64,000 bases of DNA from Bacteroidota bacterium (GTDB lineage: Bacteria; Bacteroidota; Bacteroidia; Cytophagales; Cytophagaceae), in assembly GCA_023392125.1 (NCBI GenBank), contig JAEVZS010000022.1, positions 222,064-286,063 of the forward strand, read 5' to 3'. Shown piece by piece: positions 8,722 to 18,562 of the stretch (position 1 is its first letter; each line of letters opens with the position of its first letter). The position numbers and the translations under genes are program-made. A model generated the notes under the pieces. It saw only the letters and a list, made by a program, of their open reading frames with translations, searched no databases and was not told the DNA's origin.

Positions 8722-10197
8722 ATGAGCAAAGGACTACCCAAAAGAAGTGACGATTATTCCTTATGGTACAATGAATTGGTAAAAAAGGCAGATCTGGCGG
8801 AAAACTCGGCGGTTAGAGGATGCATGGTGATTAAACCTTATGGTTATGCCATATGGGAAAAAATGCAGGCTCAGTTGGACAAAATGTTTAAAGATACAGG
8901 GCATTCCAATGCTTATTTTCCTCTATTTATACCAAAATCATACCTGAGCAAGGAAGCAAGCCACGTGGAAGGTTTTGCCAAAGAATGTGCAGTAGTTACA
9001 CACTACCGGCTTAAAAACTCCGAAGACGGAAAAGAAGTGATTGTTGATCCGGAGGCCCGGCTGGAAGAAGAGCTGATTGTTCGTCCTACTTCTGAAACAG
9101 TCATCTGGAATACCTATAAAAACTGGATTCAGTCCTACAGAGATCTTCCTCTGCTGTTGAATCAGTGGGCTAATGTCGTACGCTGGGAAATGCGAACCCG
9201 ACTGTTTCTCCGCACAGCAGAATTTCTGTGGCAGGAAGGCCATACAGCCCATGCTACAAAAGAAGAGGCTATTGATGAAACGGAAACCATGCTAAATGTG
9301 TATGCCCGATTCGCAGAAGAGTTTATGGCTCTCCCCGTGGTAAGGGGCATCAAAACTCCCAACGAACGATTTGCGGGGGCAGAAGAGACGTATTGCATAG
9401 AAGCATTAATGCAGGACGGTAAGGCTCTTCAGGCTGGCACTTCACATTTTCTCGGTCAGAACTTTGCCAAAGCCTTTGATGTAAAGTTTGCCACAAAAGA
9501 AGGCAAGCTGGAACACGTCTGGGGCACCTCCTGGGGTGTCAGCACACGTTTAATGGGGGCCTTGATTATGGCACATTCGGATGATGATGGCTTAGTCCTC
9601 CCGCCTAAGCTTGCGCCGATTCAGGTAGTAATTGTTCCGATTTCGAAAACCGAAGAGCAACTGGAAGCAATCCGGGAAAAAGTAGCACAGTTGCAGAAAA
9701 CACTCTTAAGCAAAGGTATTTCAGTAAAATTTGATGACAAAGACAATCAAAGTCCCGGTTTTAAATTTGCCGAATATGAGTTAAAAGGAGTTCCCCTTCG
9801 TATTGCTGTTGGGCCGAGAGATCTCGAAAACGGCACCGCAGAAGTAGCACGCAGAGATACAAAAGAAAAGTCTGTACATTCCTTTGATGAGCTTCCCAAA
9901 GTTGTAGAATTTCTTTTAAACGATATCCAGGATAATATATTCGAAAAAGCGCTACGTTTCAGGACTGAAAACATAACAGAAGTAAACGATTTTGATACTT
10001 TCGTAAAAGTTCTGGAAGAGAAAGGCGGCTTTATTTCTGCTCATTGGGACGGGACATCCGAGACCGAAGAAAAGATAAAAGAACTCACCAAGGCAACTAT
10101 TCGCTGTATTCCGCTGGAAGGAAAAACGGAAGCAGGAACCTGTGTCTATACAGGAAAACCTAGTTCAAAGCGGGTTTTATTCGCCAAAGCATATTAA
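8722..10197 (+). CDS. proS: Prolyl-tRNA synthetase (archaeal/eukaryal-type)
   Basis: Class II aminoacyl-tRNA synthetase that charges tRNA-Pro. At 491 residues it belongs to the shorter group lacking the bacterial editing insertion: catalytic core at residues ~15-280 with class II motifs (motif 1 around SNAYFPLFIPKSYLSKEASHVEGF, split by variable residues; motif 2 VRWEMRTRLFLRTAEFLWQEGHTAH; motif 3 SWGVSTRLMGALIMAHSDDDG), an anticodon-binding domain at ~290-390 and the family's own C-terminal zinc-binding-like domain ending in AKAY with the conserved terminal tyrosine. This ProS type is normal in Bacteroidota. It is divergent from the lipoprotein gene and ends at a strong hairpin. Confidence 0.96.
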   Translation: MSKGLPKRSDDYSLWYNELVKKADLAENSAVRGCMVIKPYGYAIWEKMQAQLDKMFKDTGHSNAYFPLFIPKSYLSKEASHVEGFAKECAVVTHYRLKNSEDGKEVIVDPEARLEEELIVRPTSETVIWNTYKNWIQSYRDLPLLLNQWANVVRWEMRTRLFLRTAEFLWQEGHTAHATKEEAIDETETMLNVYARFAEEFMALPVVRGIKTPNERFAGAEETYCIEALMQDGKALQAGTSHFLGQNFAKAFDVKFATKEGKLEHVWGTSWGVSTRLMGALIMAHSDDDGLVLPPKLAPIQVVIVPISKTEEQLEAIREKVAQLQKTLLSKGISVKFDDKDNQSPGFKFAEYELKGVPLRIAVGPRDLENGTAEVARRDTKEKSVHSFDELPKVVEFLLNDIQDNIFEKALRFRTENITEVNDFDTFVKVLEEKGGFISAHWDGTSETEEKIKELTKATIRCIPLEGKTEAGTCVYTGKPSSKRVLFAKAY

Positions 10198-10207
10198 TTT
10201 TTACAAT

Positions 10208-10239
10208 AAAACCGGAAGCAGATTTTCTGCTTCCGGTTT
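10208..10239. terminator. Bidirectional hairpin terminator between proS and the peptidase gene
   Basis: A perfect 13-bp inverted repeat (AAACCGGAAGCAG / CTGCTTCCGGTTT) with a 5-base loop lies between two convergent genes. A/T-rich flanks on both sides let it serve either strand. Confidence 0.85.
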
Positions 10240-11147
10240 CACAGTCGTTCCATAAGAAACCTATACATATCAAGCATACTCTGAATATCTTTCTTATAAA
10301 CAATCTCATCCGGTGTATGCGCATCTTTCTCGGGAGCCCCGATAAAACACCAGTCAAACGGATAGGGCGACATCTGTAATTCCCGACCATCACTCGCCCC
10401 TGCACCTTCCACCTCCAACTGATAAGGTATTCCGGATTCTTTTGCCAGATGTATAATCCGGTTCAGATAGGCTTTGCGGGGAATATACCGGTCCCTCAGA
10501 CTTATTGCCACTCCTTTTCCATGATGCACTCCTTCTGTGACCCAGGTAATATCTGCAATGAGACTCTGCCCGACCTGATACTTTTCATAAATATAGCGGG
10601 CCAGATAGGCAACAGAGCCTCCACCGTGCTCTTCCCAGCAGCTAAAAGCAATAATACCATCCTTTAACGTTTCGGCCAGCTTCAATGCCGTCCATATCCC
10701 GAGCCGGTTGTCAAGATAGCAGGATTGGATATACTCTTCTGTTTCTCTGAAATCACAATAAAAGCAGAGGTCTGTTCCCGGGGCTATATCTCTTGAAAAT
10801 TCATATTCCCAACTATCCTCCTCCTCGCCCGAAGCAACGGTACAATCTACAGGGCCATGTGAATCACGCCCGACCAGACGGTATCCCTTTTTACAATACG
10901 GACTCCCCACCGGCAGCAGCTCCCGGCCATAACGAACAGTAAAGCCCACTGTATCCATATGCGCAAAGACTACAGTTCTGGGCTTTCCGAATACCAGCAA
11001 AACACAGTCCTGAAACTCATCACCGTGCAAAATCACCGGCATATTAGAAGCCAGATTTTCCCGGACATAATCCAGTATAAACTCCTTCACCGGCGCTTCA
11101 TTACCTGAGGGCGCATGAATCTGGCACAGTTTTTTTAGTAATTCCAT
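10239..11147 (-). CDS. M42-type metallopeptidase (aminopeptidase-like)
   Basis: Probable cytoplasmic zinc aminopeptidase of 302 residues in the M42/M20/M28 clan. Visible metal and catalytic positions follow the family order: AHMDT with the first His/Asp, LDNRLG with the bridging Asp, CWEEHGGGS with the Glu pair, IADITW with a metal Asp and the C-terminal KDAHTPDE with the last His. It is slightly shorter than typical M42 enzymes (about 340-360), with a compact PDZ-like insert at residues ~75-140. The substrate cannot be told. The 3' end shares the bidirectional terminator with proS; the start ATG faces the divergent TPR gene across 77 bases. Confidence 0.83.
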   Translation of the reverse strand: MELLKKLCQIHAPSGNEAPVKEFILDYVRENLASNMPVILHGDEFQDCVLLVFGKPRTVVFAHMDTVGFTVRYGRELLPVGSPYCKKGYRLVGRDSHGPVDCTVASGEEEDSWEYEFSRDIAPGTDLCFYCDFRETEEYIQSCYLDNRLGIWTALKLAETLKDGIIAFSCWEEHGGGSVAYLARYIYEKYQVGQSLIADITWVTEGVHHGKGVAISLRDRYIPRKAYLNRIIHLAKESGIPYQLEVEGAGASDGRELQMSPYPFDWCFIGAPEKDAHTPDEIVYKKDIQSMLDMYRFLMERL

Positions 11148-11224
11148 TTATAATTAATTAAATGCTATCTTAGAATTTTATTATTTTGGCAACATATTGG
11201 CGTCAACTCTATCGTTATAAAGCT

Positions 11225-12433
11225 ATGAAAGAAAAGTTTTCGGCTAAAAGGATTTTTCTTTTCCTGCTTCCGGCAATGTATCTGATATATACTCCGGCAG
11301 TTGCGCAATCAGAGAATCAGCTATGCCCCAAAATGTTATTGAGCGATATCGATATACAAATCGAATCGAGTGATGCTGTACATCAAATGTACAATTTTAA
11401 ATTTGATAAAGCGCAGGCCAAATACACAGAACTCCGGAACCGGTATCCGGACCATCCGCTGCCTTATTTTTTAATGGCATTAAACAACTGGTGGAAAATG
11501 TTGCCAAATACCGATATACACACGCATGATAAAGAATTCCTGGCTTATATAGATACCACGATTATCCGGGCAGATCGATTATACACTGAAAATAAAAACA
11601 ATATTGAAGCTGCCTTCTTTCTTGCAGCTGCCTATGGCCTGAAAGGAGAGTTTTATGGAAATGCAAAAAATTATTCTAAATCAGCGCTTGCTGCAAAAAA
11701 TGCGCTGAGCTATGCAAGTGTCACCTCAGACAACTCTGACTTAAGTCCTGAATTTTTATACGGCAAAGGCATATTAAATTACTACAGAACCTGGCTCAGA
11801 GAAGAATATCCTTTATTAACACCGTTTCTTATTTTTTTCCCGTCCGGTGACAAGGAGCTGGGCATTCAGCAGCTAAAAGAAGTTACCTACAACTCCTTTT
11901 ACTCGAGGACAGAAGCACAGTATCAGTTGCTGCGTATTTACGACAATGAAGATCTATATCACAAAGGTTATCCGATCGCAAAATATCTGGCAGCAACTTA
12001 TCCCGACAATGCATACTTCCTTCGTCAATATGCCAAGTTTTCCTGGTTCGTAAATAAATACGACGAAGCAAAAAGGACCTGTAAGACGATCATAGAGAAG
12101 CTGGATAATGGGATGCCTGGTTTTGAAGAAACCAGCGGACGATATGCCGGCTATATACTCGGAGATATTTACAAACGCGAAAAAAAGACTGACTCCGCCA
12201 AGTATTATTATGAGAAGGCTATCGATTATTCGGAGAGAGCCGGTTATACTGATCAGGGATATTATTTATACTCGATCAACAATATGGCGAAAATCGCTGA
12301 AGAGGAAGGTGATTATAAAGCAGCCCTGCACTATTATGAGCGTCTGAAGAAAAACGGACGCAAGAAAAAGAAATCATATGCTATCGTAAGAGAGTCAAAA
12401 GGAAAAATTAAAGAAGTTAAAGAGAAACAATAG
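11225..12433 (+). CDS. Secreted TPR-repeat protein
   Basis: Exported protein of 402 residues: signal peptide MKEKFSAKRIFLFLLPAMYL ending near AVAQ, then helical repeats. TPR-like pairs are recognisable (for example YNFKFDKAQAKYTELRNRYP, YGLKGEFYGNAKNYSKSALA and the C-terminal repeat with GDYKAALHYYERLKK), then a Lys/Glu-rich tail. Such periplasmic TPR proteins usually act as scaffolds; a partner cannot be inferred. The frame can be extended to 11186, but ATG 11225 begins the signal peptide. It is divergent from the peptidase and convergent with the SGNH gene. Confidence 0.78.
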   Translation: MKEKFSAKRIFLFLLPAMYLIYTPAVAQSENQLCPKMLLSDIDIQIESSDAVHQMYNFKFDKAQAKYTELRNRYPDHPLPYFLMALNNWWKMLPNTDIHTHDKEFLAYIDTTIIRADRLYTENKNNIEAAFFLAAAYGLKGEFYGNAKNYSKSALAAKNALSYASVTSDNSDLSPEFLYGKGILNYYRTWLREEYPLLTPFLIFFPSGDKELGIQQLKEVTYNSFYSRTEAQYQLLRIYDNEDLYHKGYPIAKYLAATYPDNAYFLRQYAKFSWFVNKYDEAKRTCKTIIEKLDNGMPGFEETSGRYAGYILGDIYKREKKTDSAKYYYEKAIDYSERAGYTDQGYYLYSINNMAKIAEEEGDYKAALHYYERLKKNGRKKKKSYAIVRESKGKIKEVKEKQ

Positions 12434-12461
12434 GCAATTCTTTTTATAGTCTGATAACCGA

Positions 12462-12500
12462 ATCAGGTAAGGTGACCATTGCCACCTTACTAATCCTGAT
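12462..12500. terminator. Stem-loop between convergent genes
   Basis: Nested inverted repeats ATCAGG...CCTGAT and GTAAGGTG...CACCTTAC surround an 8-base loop between two convergent stop codons. U tracts are weak, so this is a probable bidirectional terminator rather than a textbook one. Confidence 0.6.
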
Positions 12501-12508
12501 AAACTTTT

Positions 12509-13813
12509 CTATTCTATAATTAATCTCTTTTTTATTTTCCCTGACGATATCTGAAGCTCCAGGATATACGTGCCTGAAGGTATTTCTGACACATCAATCG
12601 TCCGGATATTCGAAGAACCTTCTTTGATGAGAGCTCCATCCAGGCTGTATATCTTGTACAATTCTCCCTCGATATCTTCTTCTATCCAGATCAGATCTTT
12701 TGCCGGATTAGGCCATACTGCCACATTAGCTTCATTTGTACCGGCAAGAGATGTCACCACCTCATTGACCCCTGTACGGGGATCCTGCGTTACATAATCC
12801 CAGACAACTTCTTTAAAAATAGCAGCAATATTTTGGGGGACATAATCGGTAAGTGGCAGATCTTTGGGATCTTCTCCGTAAATAACCGCATAATGCGTTA
12901 ACGCATTCAGATAAATTAAGACCGGGCTCGCATGAATATCATCAACAGGACCGCCATGTACAGTAGTCGATCTGTCCTCCGGGAAGTTCAGATACGGATT
13001 TTCAAAGAAGTCCAGCTCACTTAATCTTCCGTTATGTACTGCATTTGCATAGGACCAGTTATCCTCACTGCGGTTTTCAGCCAGTCGATCAAAGACCTTT
13101 ACCAGCACCTGACCAGTCGGAATGATTTTGATATCCAGAATTTCATTGCTATTACCCGGGTCAGGTCCGCTACCCATATATACATAGGATCCTCTGTTAT
13201 TGTGCGGGTCAGGAGCAGCATTCAATACCGCCGGATCTGCAGCCTCATCCGCTATTTTTTCCCATACCAGACGAGCTCTCAGCATATAGTCACGCCAGTC
13301 AAATGTCTCGGCAGGGCCGTAAAAATCCCTAAAATCAGTGGCTTGCAGATGATGCCAGCTTTCGTATAAGAATAAACGTGTATCCGGGTTTGCTGCCTTG
13401 GCCGCGGCATAGAACTTACGGGCATAAAATCCGCTTGCCCAAGCATCATAGCTTGATTCTATATTCACACCTTCCGTAACCACCATAACATCAAATGTCC
13501 CATAGTCATCATGTGCAGGATCTGTCAGTGGCCTGATTTTATTTTGCACATCGTGCCATGAACCCGACACTCCCCAGTTCCAGCCTATGGGAGCTCCCGG
13601 AATGGTATGCCTGTAGCTTGAGTGCCTTTTACCAGAGGCCGCCGAGAATATCTCCATTAACTCTATCAGGTTTCTGGCATTGGGATCTGACCAGTTTTTG
13701 CCATCAACCAGACTATGTCCGACCCAATATATTTTCGATTCATTAATCTGGGCAAAGCTGGTTTGCTGAATTATGAACAAACAGAATGCAGATACTAAAA
13801 ACAGATTTTTCAT
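12509..13813 (-). CDS. T9SS-exported SGNH-like hydrolase
   Basis: Secreted protein of 434 residues. The signal peptide ends near TSFAQ. The SGNH pattern is visible: the nucleophile block IYWVGHSLVDG near residue 35, VMVVTEGVN as a candidate oxyanion block, and a late DDIHASPVLIYLNALTHYA carrying the expected D-x-x-H pair near residue 296. Typical substrates of this fold are acetylated sugars or esters; here the substrate is unknown. The last ~75 residues, starting at VAVWPNPAKD and ending KKRLIIE, are a clear T9SS type A sorting domain, so the protein is exported across the outer membrane. It is a single gene, convergent with the TPR gene. Confidence 0.78.
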   Translation of the reverse strand: MKNLFLVSAFCLFIIQQTSFAQINESKIYWVGHSLVDGKNWSDPNARNLIELMEIFSAASGKRHSSYRHTIPGAPIGWNWGVSGSWHDVQNKIRPLTDPAHDDYGTFDVMVVTEGVNIESSYDAWASGFYARKFYAAAKAANPDTRLFLYESWHHLQATDFRDFYGPAETFDWRDYMLRARLVWEKIADEAADPAVLNAAPDPHNNRGSYVYMGSGPDPGNSNEILDIKIIPTGQVLVKVFDRLAENRSEDNWSYANAVHNGRLSELDFFENPYLNFPEDRSTTVHGGPVDDIHASPVLIYLNALTHYAVIYGEDPKDLPLTDYVPQNIAAIFKEVVWDYVTQDPRTGVNEVVTSLAGTNEANVAVWPNPAKDLIWIEEDIEGELYKIYSLDGALIKEGSSNIRTIDVSEIPSGTYILELQISSGKIKKRLIIE

Positions 13814-13930
13814 ATGGTATAAAAATTAAAAACAACCGTAAATACACTATGCAGTCATACAGGTAACCGGATCGTTATCAGAAAACTACATATGTTTAAA
13901 CATGAAAGCTTCTAAATACTTTTGGAGCAT

Positions 13931-13968
13931 AAAAAAAGCGCTGCCAACTATCAATCAGCAACGCTTTT
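13931..13968 (-). terminator. Rho-independent terminator after the AsmA gene
   Basis: On the minus strand AAAAGCGTTGC pairs with GCAGCGCTTTT and the stem runs into a stretch of T, about 20 bases after the AsmA stop codon. Confidence 0.85.
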
Positions 13969-13987
13969 CATATAAGCTTCTATACGA

Positions 13988-16972
13988 TCAAAACTTCGGC
14001 AGTTTTTTCAAAGCTTCCTTCGCTTTATTCTCTGCCTCTTTTCTCACCTTTTCCTGTTCTGCCTTAAGCTTTTCTTCCGTCTCTTTCCTGATTCTTTCTT
14101 CCTCTGCTTTTTTCTTGGCTTCCAGCTCTGCCTTGGCTTTGTTCAGTTCCTCATTATTTTTCAACTCATCTTTCACTCTATCCTTCACTGCCTCTTTCAC
14201 TGTTTCCTTAACAGATGCAGATCCGCCCGTCAAAGAACTTCCAGCCAGCGTAATTTTAGGACTATCGGATGTACCACCTACTTTCAGATCAAGATTGATA
14301 CGATCACTATTGGCAACAGATTTACCTGTAAGACTGCTGATAGCAGAATTAATCTGTGACCCGACAACACCTGCCGGCACATCCATATTAATCATATAGT
14401 CAAGGGCTCCGGCAATACTCTGATTGCCGTGAACATTGATTTTGGTATTCCCCGCTTTGATATCGAACGGCTTTACGGCGATTTTTCCTTCACTGACCTC
14501 AAACTGTACCAGCACATCTTTTAGCTGCAAAGGAAGCACGTTGGCCATTTTAGTTACGCTTTCAATACCTTTAAATACTTTTCCTCCCTGAAGAGTCGCC
14601 GAGGCAATAGAAAGTGCTCCGCCGCCATAAAGAGATTCCATCACAGGACTCATTGCATTATCAAGATTTCCTCCGAGCGACATCTTCGTCGAGAAATTAC
14701 CTTCTATATTCTGTGCTATCGGTGCAAAAGATTTTATTGTATTGAACGTGCTGTATGCTTCTTTTATCCCTAATTCTCTGAGATCAAATTCCATATCAAA
14801 CTTAGGAGCTTTTTCATCCTTTGTATCATAAAATCCATTAGCAATGACAGAGCCTCCCAGTGTGTTAAATCCTAACTTTTCCAGCTTGGCCACTCCTTCT
14901 TTAATGATGATATCACCAGTCAGATTCTCCAGAGCCATATTGGTATACAATACCTTTTTAATAGAAGTGCCAAGCACAAAATCAATATTTTTCGGTACCA
15001 GTACAATACCTGTATCAGCCGCAGTCTCTGTTTCAGCCACCGCTTCCTCCTCGTCCGTCATCCATTCATTGACATCAAAAACAGATGACCGGAAATTCAT
15101 TTTTCCCCTGATTGTCGAATCTGCCGCACCAAACAGATAACCCATGTAGTTGCTGACATAGCCATCTATATCAATATCACTCTTACCAACATATCCTTTC
15201 ATCGAATTGATGGTCGCTTTATCCGGATTCAATGAAAAGCTGGCTGTTGTGAGCTTCATCCCCTGAGGAAAGTCAGGACTTGAATACACAATATTTTTCA
15301 TTTCCATTGTTCCCGAAGTGGCCGTGTTCAGATAATTGCCGGCATCAATATCCGACATTACCCCTTTGGTTGCAACATCGGCAACGATTCTGCCGGATAC
15401 GGTCATATCTTCCAGAGGATAGAGCCTGGTCAGTTTTCCCAGATCAAGAATTCCCTTTAAATGCACGTCATATTTGGGATTGTCCAGATTTTCCACATAT
15501 GCCTTCATATTGAAAGGCTCATCCTGGAGCTTCATGTTAAAATCTTCCAGATGAATCTTCGTGGCTTCCAGAGTTCCGTTGTCATTCAAAACAGTTGCCC
15601 TAAAATTGATATCTTCCAGAGGTTCGGCCACTGCCAGCGACCGGACATATCCGTTCTTCATGGACATCACGGCATTTACCTGAGGCATGGTGGTTTCGCT
15701 ATATATTCCTTTGGCCTTCACCTCAAGCGCATATAAGCCTTTGAGCTCAATGCTGTCAACGGGATATATGCGGGTAATATCTTCCAGGTCTATGGTTGCC
15801 AGCACATTGGCATCAATCTCTGATGGCTCAAGCCCCTTTAAAAACAAACGGGCGTCTACCGGATTGCCGCCCATTTCCATATGAAACTTCTTCAGATCAA
15901 CAACTATATTCTCGATTACGCCATCTTCATTCAATACATGCAGGTCGATACCAATATTTTTTACTGCTGTCGGCAAATCCGGATACTGGAACATGGCATC
16001 ATTAACCACAAGATTTAACGCATATCCGGGCATCAGCGAATCATTCATGGTTCCTTTTACCCAGCCATCAAAGCTCAGAGAGCCTTCTGTTTTAATAGTT
16101 TCAAAATCCTTGGCATAAATAGCCGGTACAAGTGAAAGCAAGGTTTTAAAAGATGTTTCTCTGGCGTGATAGGTAATATCAAAATTAATATCATCTGACG
16201 GCATAGAGATCTCACCATCCATGCCCATAATAAAATTATTAACTCTGAATGAGTTGTCAAGGAACTTAAAAATCATCTTATCATAATTCATATCCATCTT
16301 CACGGCCAGCTCCAGCTCCGCGGCATCAAGGTATTTTACACCTTCAAAAACCACATATGTTTTGGCCACTTTCGTCCAGGTATCCATTATAAATATCTCC
16401 TGGGTCAGATCTCCGCTTCCTGTATGATCAAATCCTTTTAGCTCCGTATAAACCGGCATCGACAGATCTTCATAAATAATGCGTCCGTTGCGTATCTCCC
16501 ACTTTTCAATACCGATATTAAACTCAGACGGTTCTTCTGATACCGGTGCTTCCTCTTCTTCTCCGGAAGAAATGACAATATCCCAGCTCATCCGGCCATC
16601 AGCGGTAAATCTGGTAAGAATCAAAGGCTGATCCAGAAGCAATCCTTTTATTTTTATCTTGTCTCCGCTTATAATGCTCATGATATCGGCAACCAGTCTG
16701 GTTGACTTTGCATAGTAGAGTGTATCGCCCCGGAAACCTTCTGCTTTCCCGATAATAGCAAAATCATCCACCGAGATCGTAGCATTGGGAAAGTTTTTGA
16801 GAAGAGAAAGGCTGACTTTTTCAGGATGCAGCACGATGGTAGCATTGATCGTCTTGGAAACTTCTTCTTCAATCTTTGCCCTGATCTGGTCTTTGAACAG
16901 AACGGGAATCAGTAACAAGGAAACAAAAATAAAAGCGATTACGCCGAGCGTAATAAGCAAACCTTTTTTCAT
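13988..16972 (-). CDS. AsmA-family inner-membrane protein
   Basis: Large envelope protein of 994 residues: an N-terminal membrane anchor (ITLGVIAFIFVSLLLIPVLF), the AsmA start region (VSKTINATIVLHPEKVSLSLLKNFPNA-like), a long beta-strand-rich body, and the AsmA C-terminal domain around residues 720-900 (GNLDNAMSPVMESLYGGGAL..., then MINMDVPAGVVGSQINSAI). The last ~65 residues form a Lys/Glu-rich coiled coil. AsmA/TamB/YhdP proteins form bridge-like grooves implicated in moving phospholipids between membranes; this role is inferred by family. A single gene with its own terminator; no partner alongside. Confidence 0.87.
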   Translation of the reverse strand: MKKGLLITLGVIAFIFVSLLLIPVLFKDQIRAKIEEEVSKTINATIVLHPEKVSLSLLKNFPNATISVDDFAIIGKAEGFRGDTLYYAKSTRLVADIMSIISGDKIKIKGLLLDQPLILTRFTADGRMSWDIVISSGEEEEAPVSEEPSEFNIGIEKWEIRNGRIIYEDLSMPVYTELKGFDHTGSGDLTQEIFIMDTWTKVAKTYVVFEGVKYLDAAELELAVKMDMNYDKMIFKFLDNSFRVNNFIMGMDGEISMPSDDINFDITYHARETSFKTLLSLVPAIYAKDFETIKTEGSLSFDGWVKGTMNDSLMPGYALNLVVNDAMFQYPDLPTAVKNIGIDLHVLNEDGVIENIVVDLKKFHMEMGGNPVDARLFLKGLEPSEIDANVLATIDLEDITRIYPVDSIELKGLYALEVKAKGIYSETTMPQVNAVMSMKNGYVRSLAVAEPLEDINFRATVLNDNGTLEATKIHLEDFNMKLQDEPFNMKAYVENLDNPKYDVHLKGILDLGKLTRLYPLEDMTVSGRIVADVATKGVMSDIDAGNYLNTATSGTMEMKNIVYSSPDFPQGMKLTTASFSLNPDKATINSMKGYVGKSDIDIDGYVSNYMGYLFGAADSTIRGKMNFRSSVFDVNEWMTDEEEAVAETETAADTGIVLVPKNIDFVLGTSIKKVLYTNMALENLTGDIIIKEGVAKLEKLGFNTLGGSVIANGFYDTKDEKAPKFDMEFDLRELGIKEAYSTFNTIKSFAPIAQNIEGNFSTKMSLGGNLDNAMSPVMESLYGGGALSIASATLQGGKVFKGIESVTKMANVLPLQLKDVLVQFEVSEGKIAVKPFDIKAGNTKINVHGNQSIAGALDYMINMDVPAGVVGSQINSAISSLTGKSVANSDRINLDLKVGGTSDSPKITLAGSSLTGGSASVKETVKEAVKDRVKDELKNNEELNKAKAELEAKKKAEEERIRKETEEKLKAEQEKVRKEAENKAKEALKKLPKF

Positions 16973-17050
16973 AAAATCAGCAATTAGACTTTAACTCTGT
17001 TAATATTGATTACCTGCAAACGCATTTTGAGACTGCACAAAAATTATTCC

Positions 17051-17070
17051 TTCCTGTTTCATAACAGGAA
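17051..17070. other. Small perfect hairpin in the metX-asmA gap
   Basis: TTCCTGTT-TCAT-AACAGGAA, an 8-bp perfect stem with a 4-base loop, about 160 bases downstream of metX. On the minus strand it is followed a few bases later by a short T run, so it could terminate metX transcripts. Nothing else was recognised between 16973 and 17229. Confidence 0.4.
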
Positions 17071-17229
17071 ATACATTTAATTGTCCATTTAAAACTGCCT
17101 GAATTTATAATACTTTTCCGGCATTACAAAAACGCATTGCTACGAAAGTTAAAACGCCCAAAAATGCAGTTTAATACAACCAGAGTCTATTTATCGGACT
17201 ATTTTTTCAATGGAATAATCTGATTCCAC

Positions 17230-18261
17230 TTATACGTTAACTGCCTTTTGCTTATAAAAATCTGTAATGAGCTCTGTAATTCTGTCTGTTTCGATAAGAA
17301 AACCATCATGCCCGAAAAGAGAATCAATCTCTTTGTACACAGCATCCGGAATACCATGCCCCAGTACTTTTTGCTCACTCACCGGAAAAAGCAGGTCTGT
17401 CCTGATACCTATGCACAATGTCTTTGCACGGATCTGCTTCAGGGCATTCTGTACAGAAATCCGGCCTCTGCCCACATTGTGGGAGTCCATCGCCTTGGTC
17501 AGATAGTAATAGGAGTGGCAGTTAAAACGCTTTACCAGCTTCTCTCCCTGATAATTCTGATAAGAAATAGCTTTAAAGCCTTCTGTCTTTTCCACATCAT
17601 TTTCCGACTGGGAAAACTGATAGGTACTGTAATTCCGGTAGGACAAAAGAGCAACAGCTCTTGCAGCCTTCAGACCTTCCGCACCGGCATCCGGTCTTCG
17701 TTCCGTCCAGGTTTTATCGGCACTGATAGCCATGCGCTGGGACTCGTTGAAGGCAATTCCCCAGGGTGAATGAAATGCATTGGTCGCCATCAGAATCAGA
17801 TAGCTGAACAACTCAGGTTCCATAATAGCCCACTCCATTGCCTGCTGGCCTCCGAGCGATCCGCCTATGCAGGTATGAATGTGGCTTATACCAAGATACT
17901 TTCTTAGTATATTATGTACTGCTACAATATCTCTGATAGTGAACTGAGGGAAATCAAGGTAATAAGGCTCACCTGTCTCCGGATTCATTTTCAAAGGTCC
18001 TGTAGTTCCGTAGCAGCTTCCGAGTATGTTTGCGCAAACGATGAAATAGTCTTCGCCATTGTACAGCCTCCGGTCACCAACCAGGCCCGACCACCAGCTT
18101 ATTACGTCTGCATTGGCAGTCAGAGCGTGGCATACCCACACCACATTGCTTTTATCCTCATTCAGCTTGCCGTACGTTGTATAGGTTATTTCCAGTTCAC
18201 TTAAAACTCTGCCCGATTCAAGTGTTATGGGAGATGTATGTTTATAGAGATGATTTTCCAC
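17230..18261 (-). CDS. metX: Homoserine O-acetyltransferase
   Basis: Acetylates L-homoserine with acetyl-CoA, the committing step of methionine synthesis, in the cytoplasm. Alpha/beta hydrolase fold of 343 residues: nucleophile elbow CIGGSLGG with Ser135, VWVCHALTANADV oxyanion region, GSCYGTTGP, the acidic residue in IRTDLLFP near 292 and the histidine in FGHDGFLIE near 320. The SAM riboswitch and promoter upstream on the same strand show control by methionine status. A long leader (about 165 bases) separates the riboswitch from the ATG. Some MetX homologues are succinyltransferases; the sequence alone does not settle this. Confidence 0.93.
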   Translation of the reverse strand: MENHLYKHTSPITLESGRVLSELEITYTTYGKLNEDKSNVVWVCHALTANADVISWWSGLVGDRRLYNGEDYFIVCANILGSCYGTTGPLKMNPETGEPYYLDFPQFTIRDIVAVHNILRKYLGISHIHTCIGGSLGGQQAMEWAIMEPELFSYLILMATNAFHSPWGIAFNESQRMAISADKTWTERRPDAGAEGLKAARAVALLSYRNYSTYQFSQSENDVEKTEGFKAISYQNYQGEKLVKRFNCHSYYYLTKAMDSHNVGRGRISVQNALKQIRAKTLCIGIRTDLLFPVSEQKVLGHGIPDAVYKEIDSLFGHDGFLIETDRITELITDFYKQKAVNV

Positions 18262-18315
18262 AGATCAGATTCAGTTATTTTCCTCACATAGTATATATAA
18301 GTACACAACCCAGCA

Positions 18316-18414
18316 TCAACAACAGAGTAATCTTTTGCAGAAAGTGAAGGGAAGCTTGCCGGCGGGAAGCGCCGCTTGTCTTGCTATCTCAGGAAAAAGA
18401 ATGTTAATTGTCAT
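18316..18414 (-). CDS. Possible 32-residue leader peptide in the metX leader
   Basis: Between the SAM riboswitch and metX an ATG-started frame reads MTINILFPEIARQAALPAGK and continues to a C-terminal CKRLLCC, with two adjacent Cys codons just before the stop. Its position inside a methionine-regulated leader makes a regulatory peptide conceivable. No Shine-Dalgarno is seen and the length could arise by chance, so this is a speculative gene. Confidence 0.22.
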   Translation of the reverse strand: MTINILFPEIARQAALPAGKLPFTFCKRLLCC

Positions 18415-18425
18415 GGCGATAATCA

Positions 18426-18527
18426 ATTTATAGATCCCGCTTTGCGGGATAGGATTTAGCACCTTTTCCACCCGGATAGGTTGCTAGAGGTTCTCAGAGC
18501 CTATTCTCTCCCCTCTTCTTTATAAAT
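18426..18527 (-). promoter_or_regulatory. SAM-I (S-box) riboswitch upstream of metX
   Basis: The minus strand carries the SAM-I layout. P1 is formed by ATTTATA and TATAAAT at the two ends. P2 is formed by AGAGG and CCTCT around a kink-turn-like GGGA/GAGAA and an inner AGAG/CTCT stem. Then come the conserved GCAACC, a P3 stem CCTATCC/GGAAAAGG, the invariant-type GGTGCTAAATCC, and P4 ATCCCGC/GCGGGAT closed by AAA. The length (102 nt) fits the family. Binding S-adenosylmethionine should lower metX expression. No U-rich terminator was found before metX, so the control mechanism downstream of the aptamer is unclear. Confidence 0.88.
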
Positions 18528-18562
18528 CAACTACCTATTGCAGCGTAATTGACTTGGATTTG

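Noticed and set aside
18262..18425. Intrinsic terminator after the SAM riboswitch
   Set aside because: A GGCG/CGCC hairpin is present near 18361-18375 but no U tract follows it.
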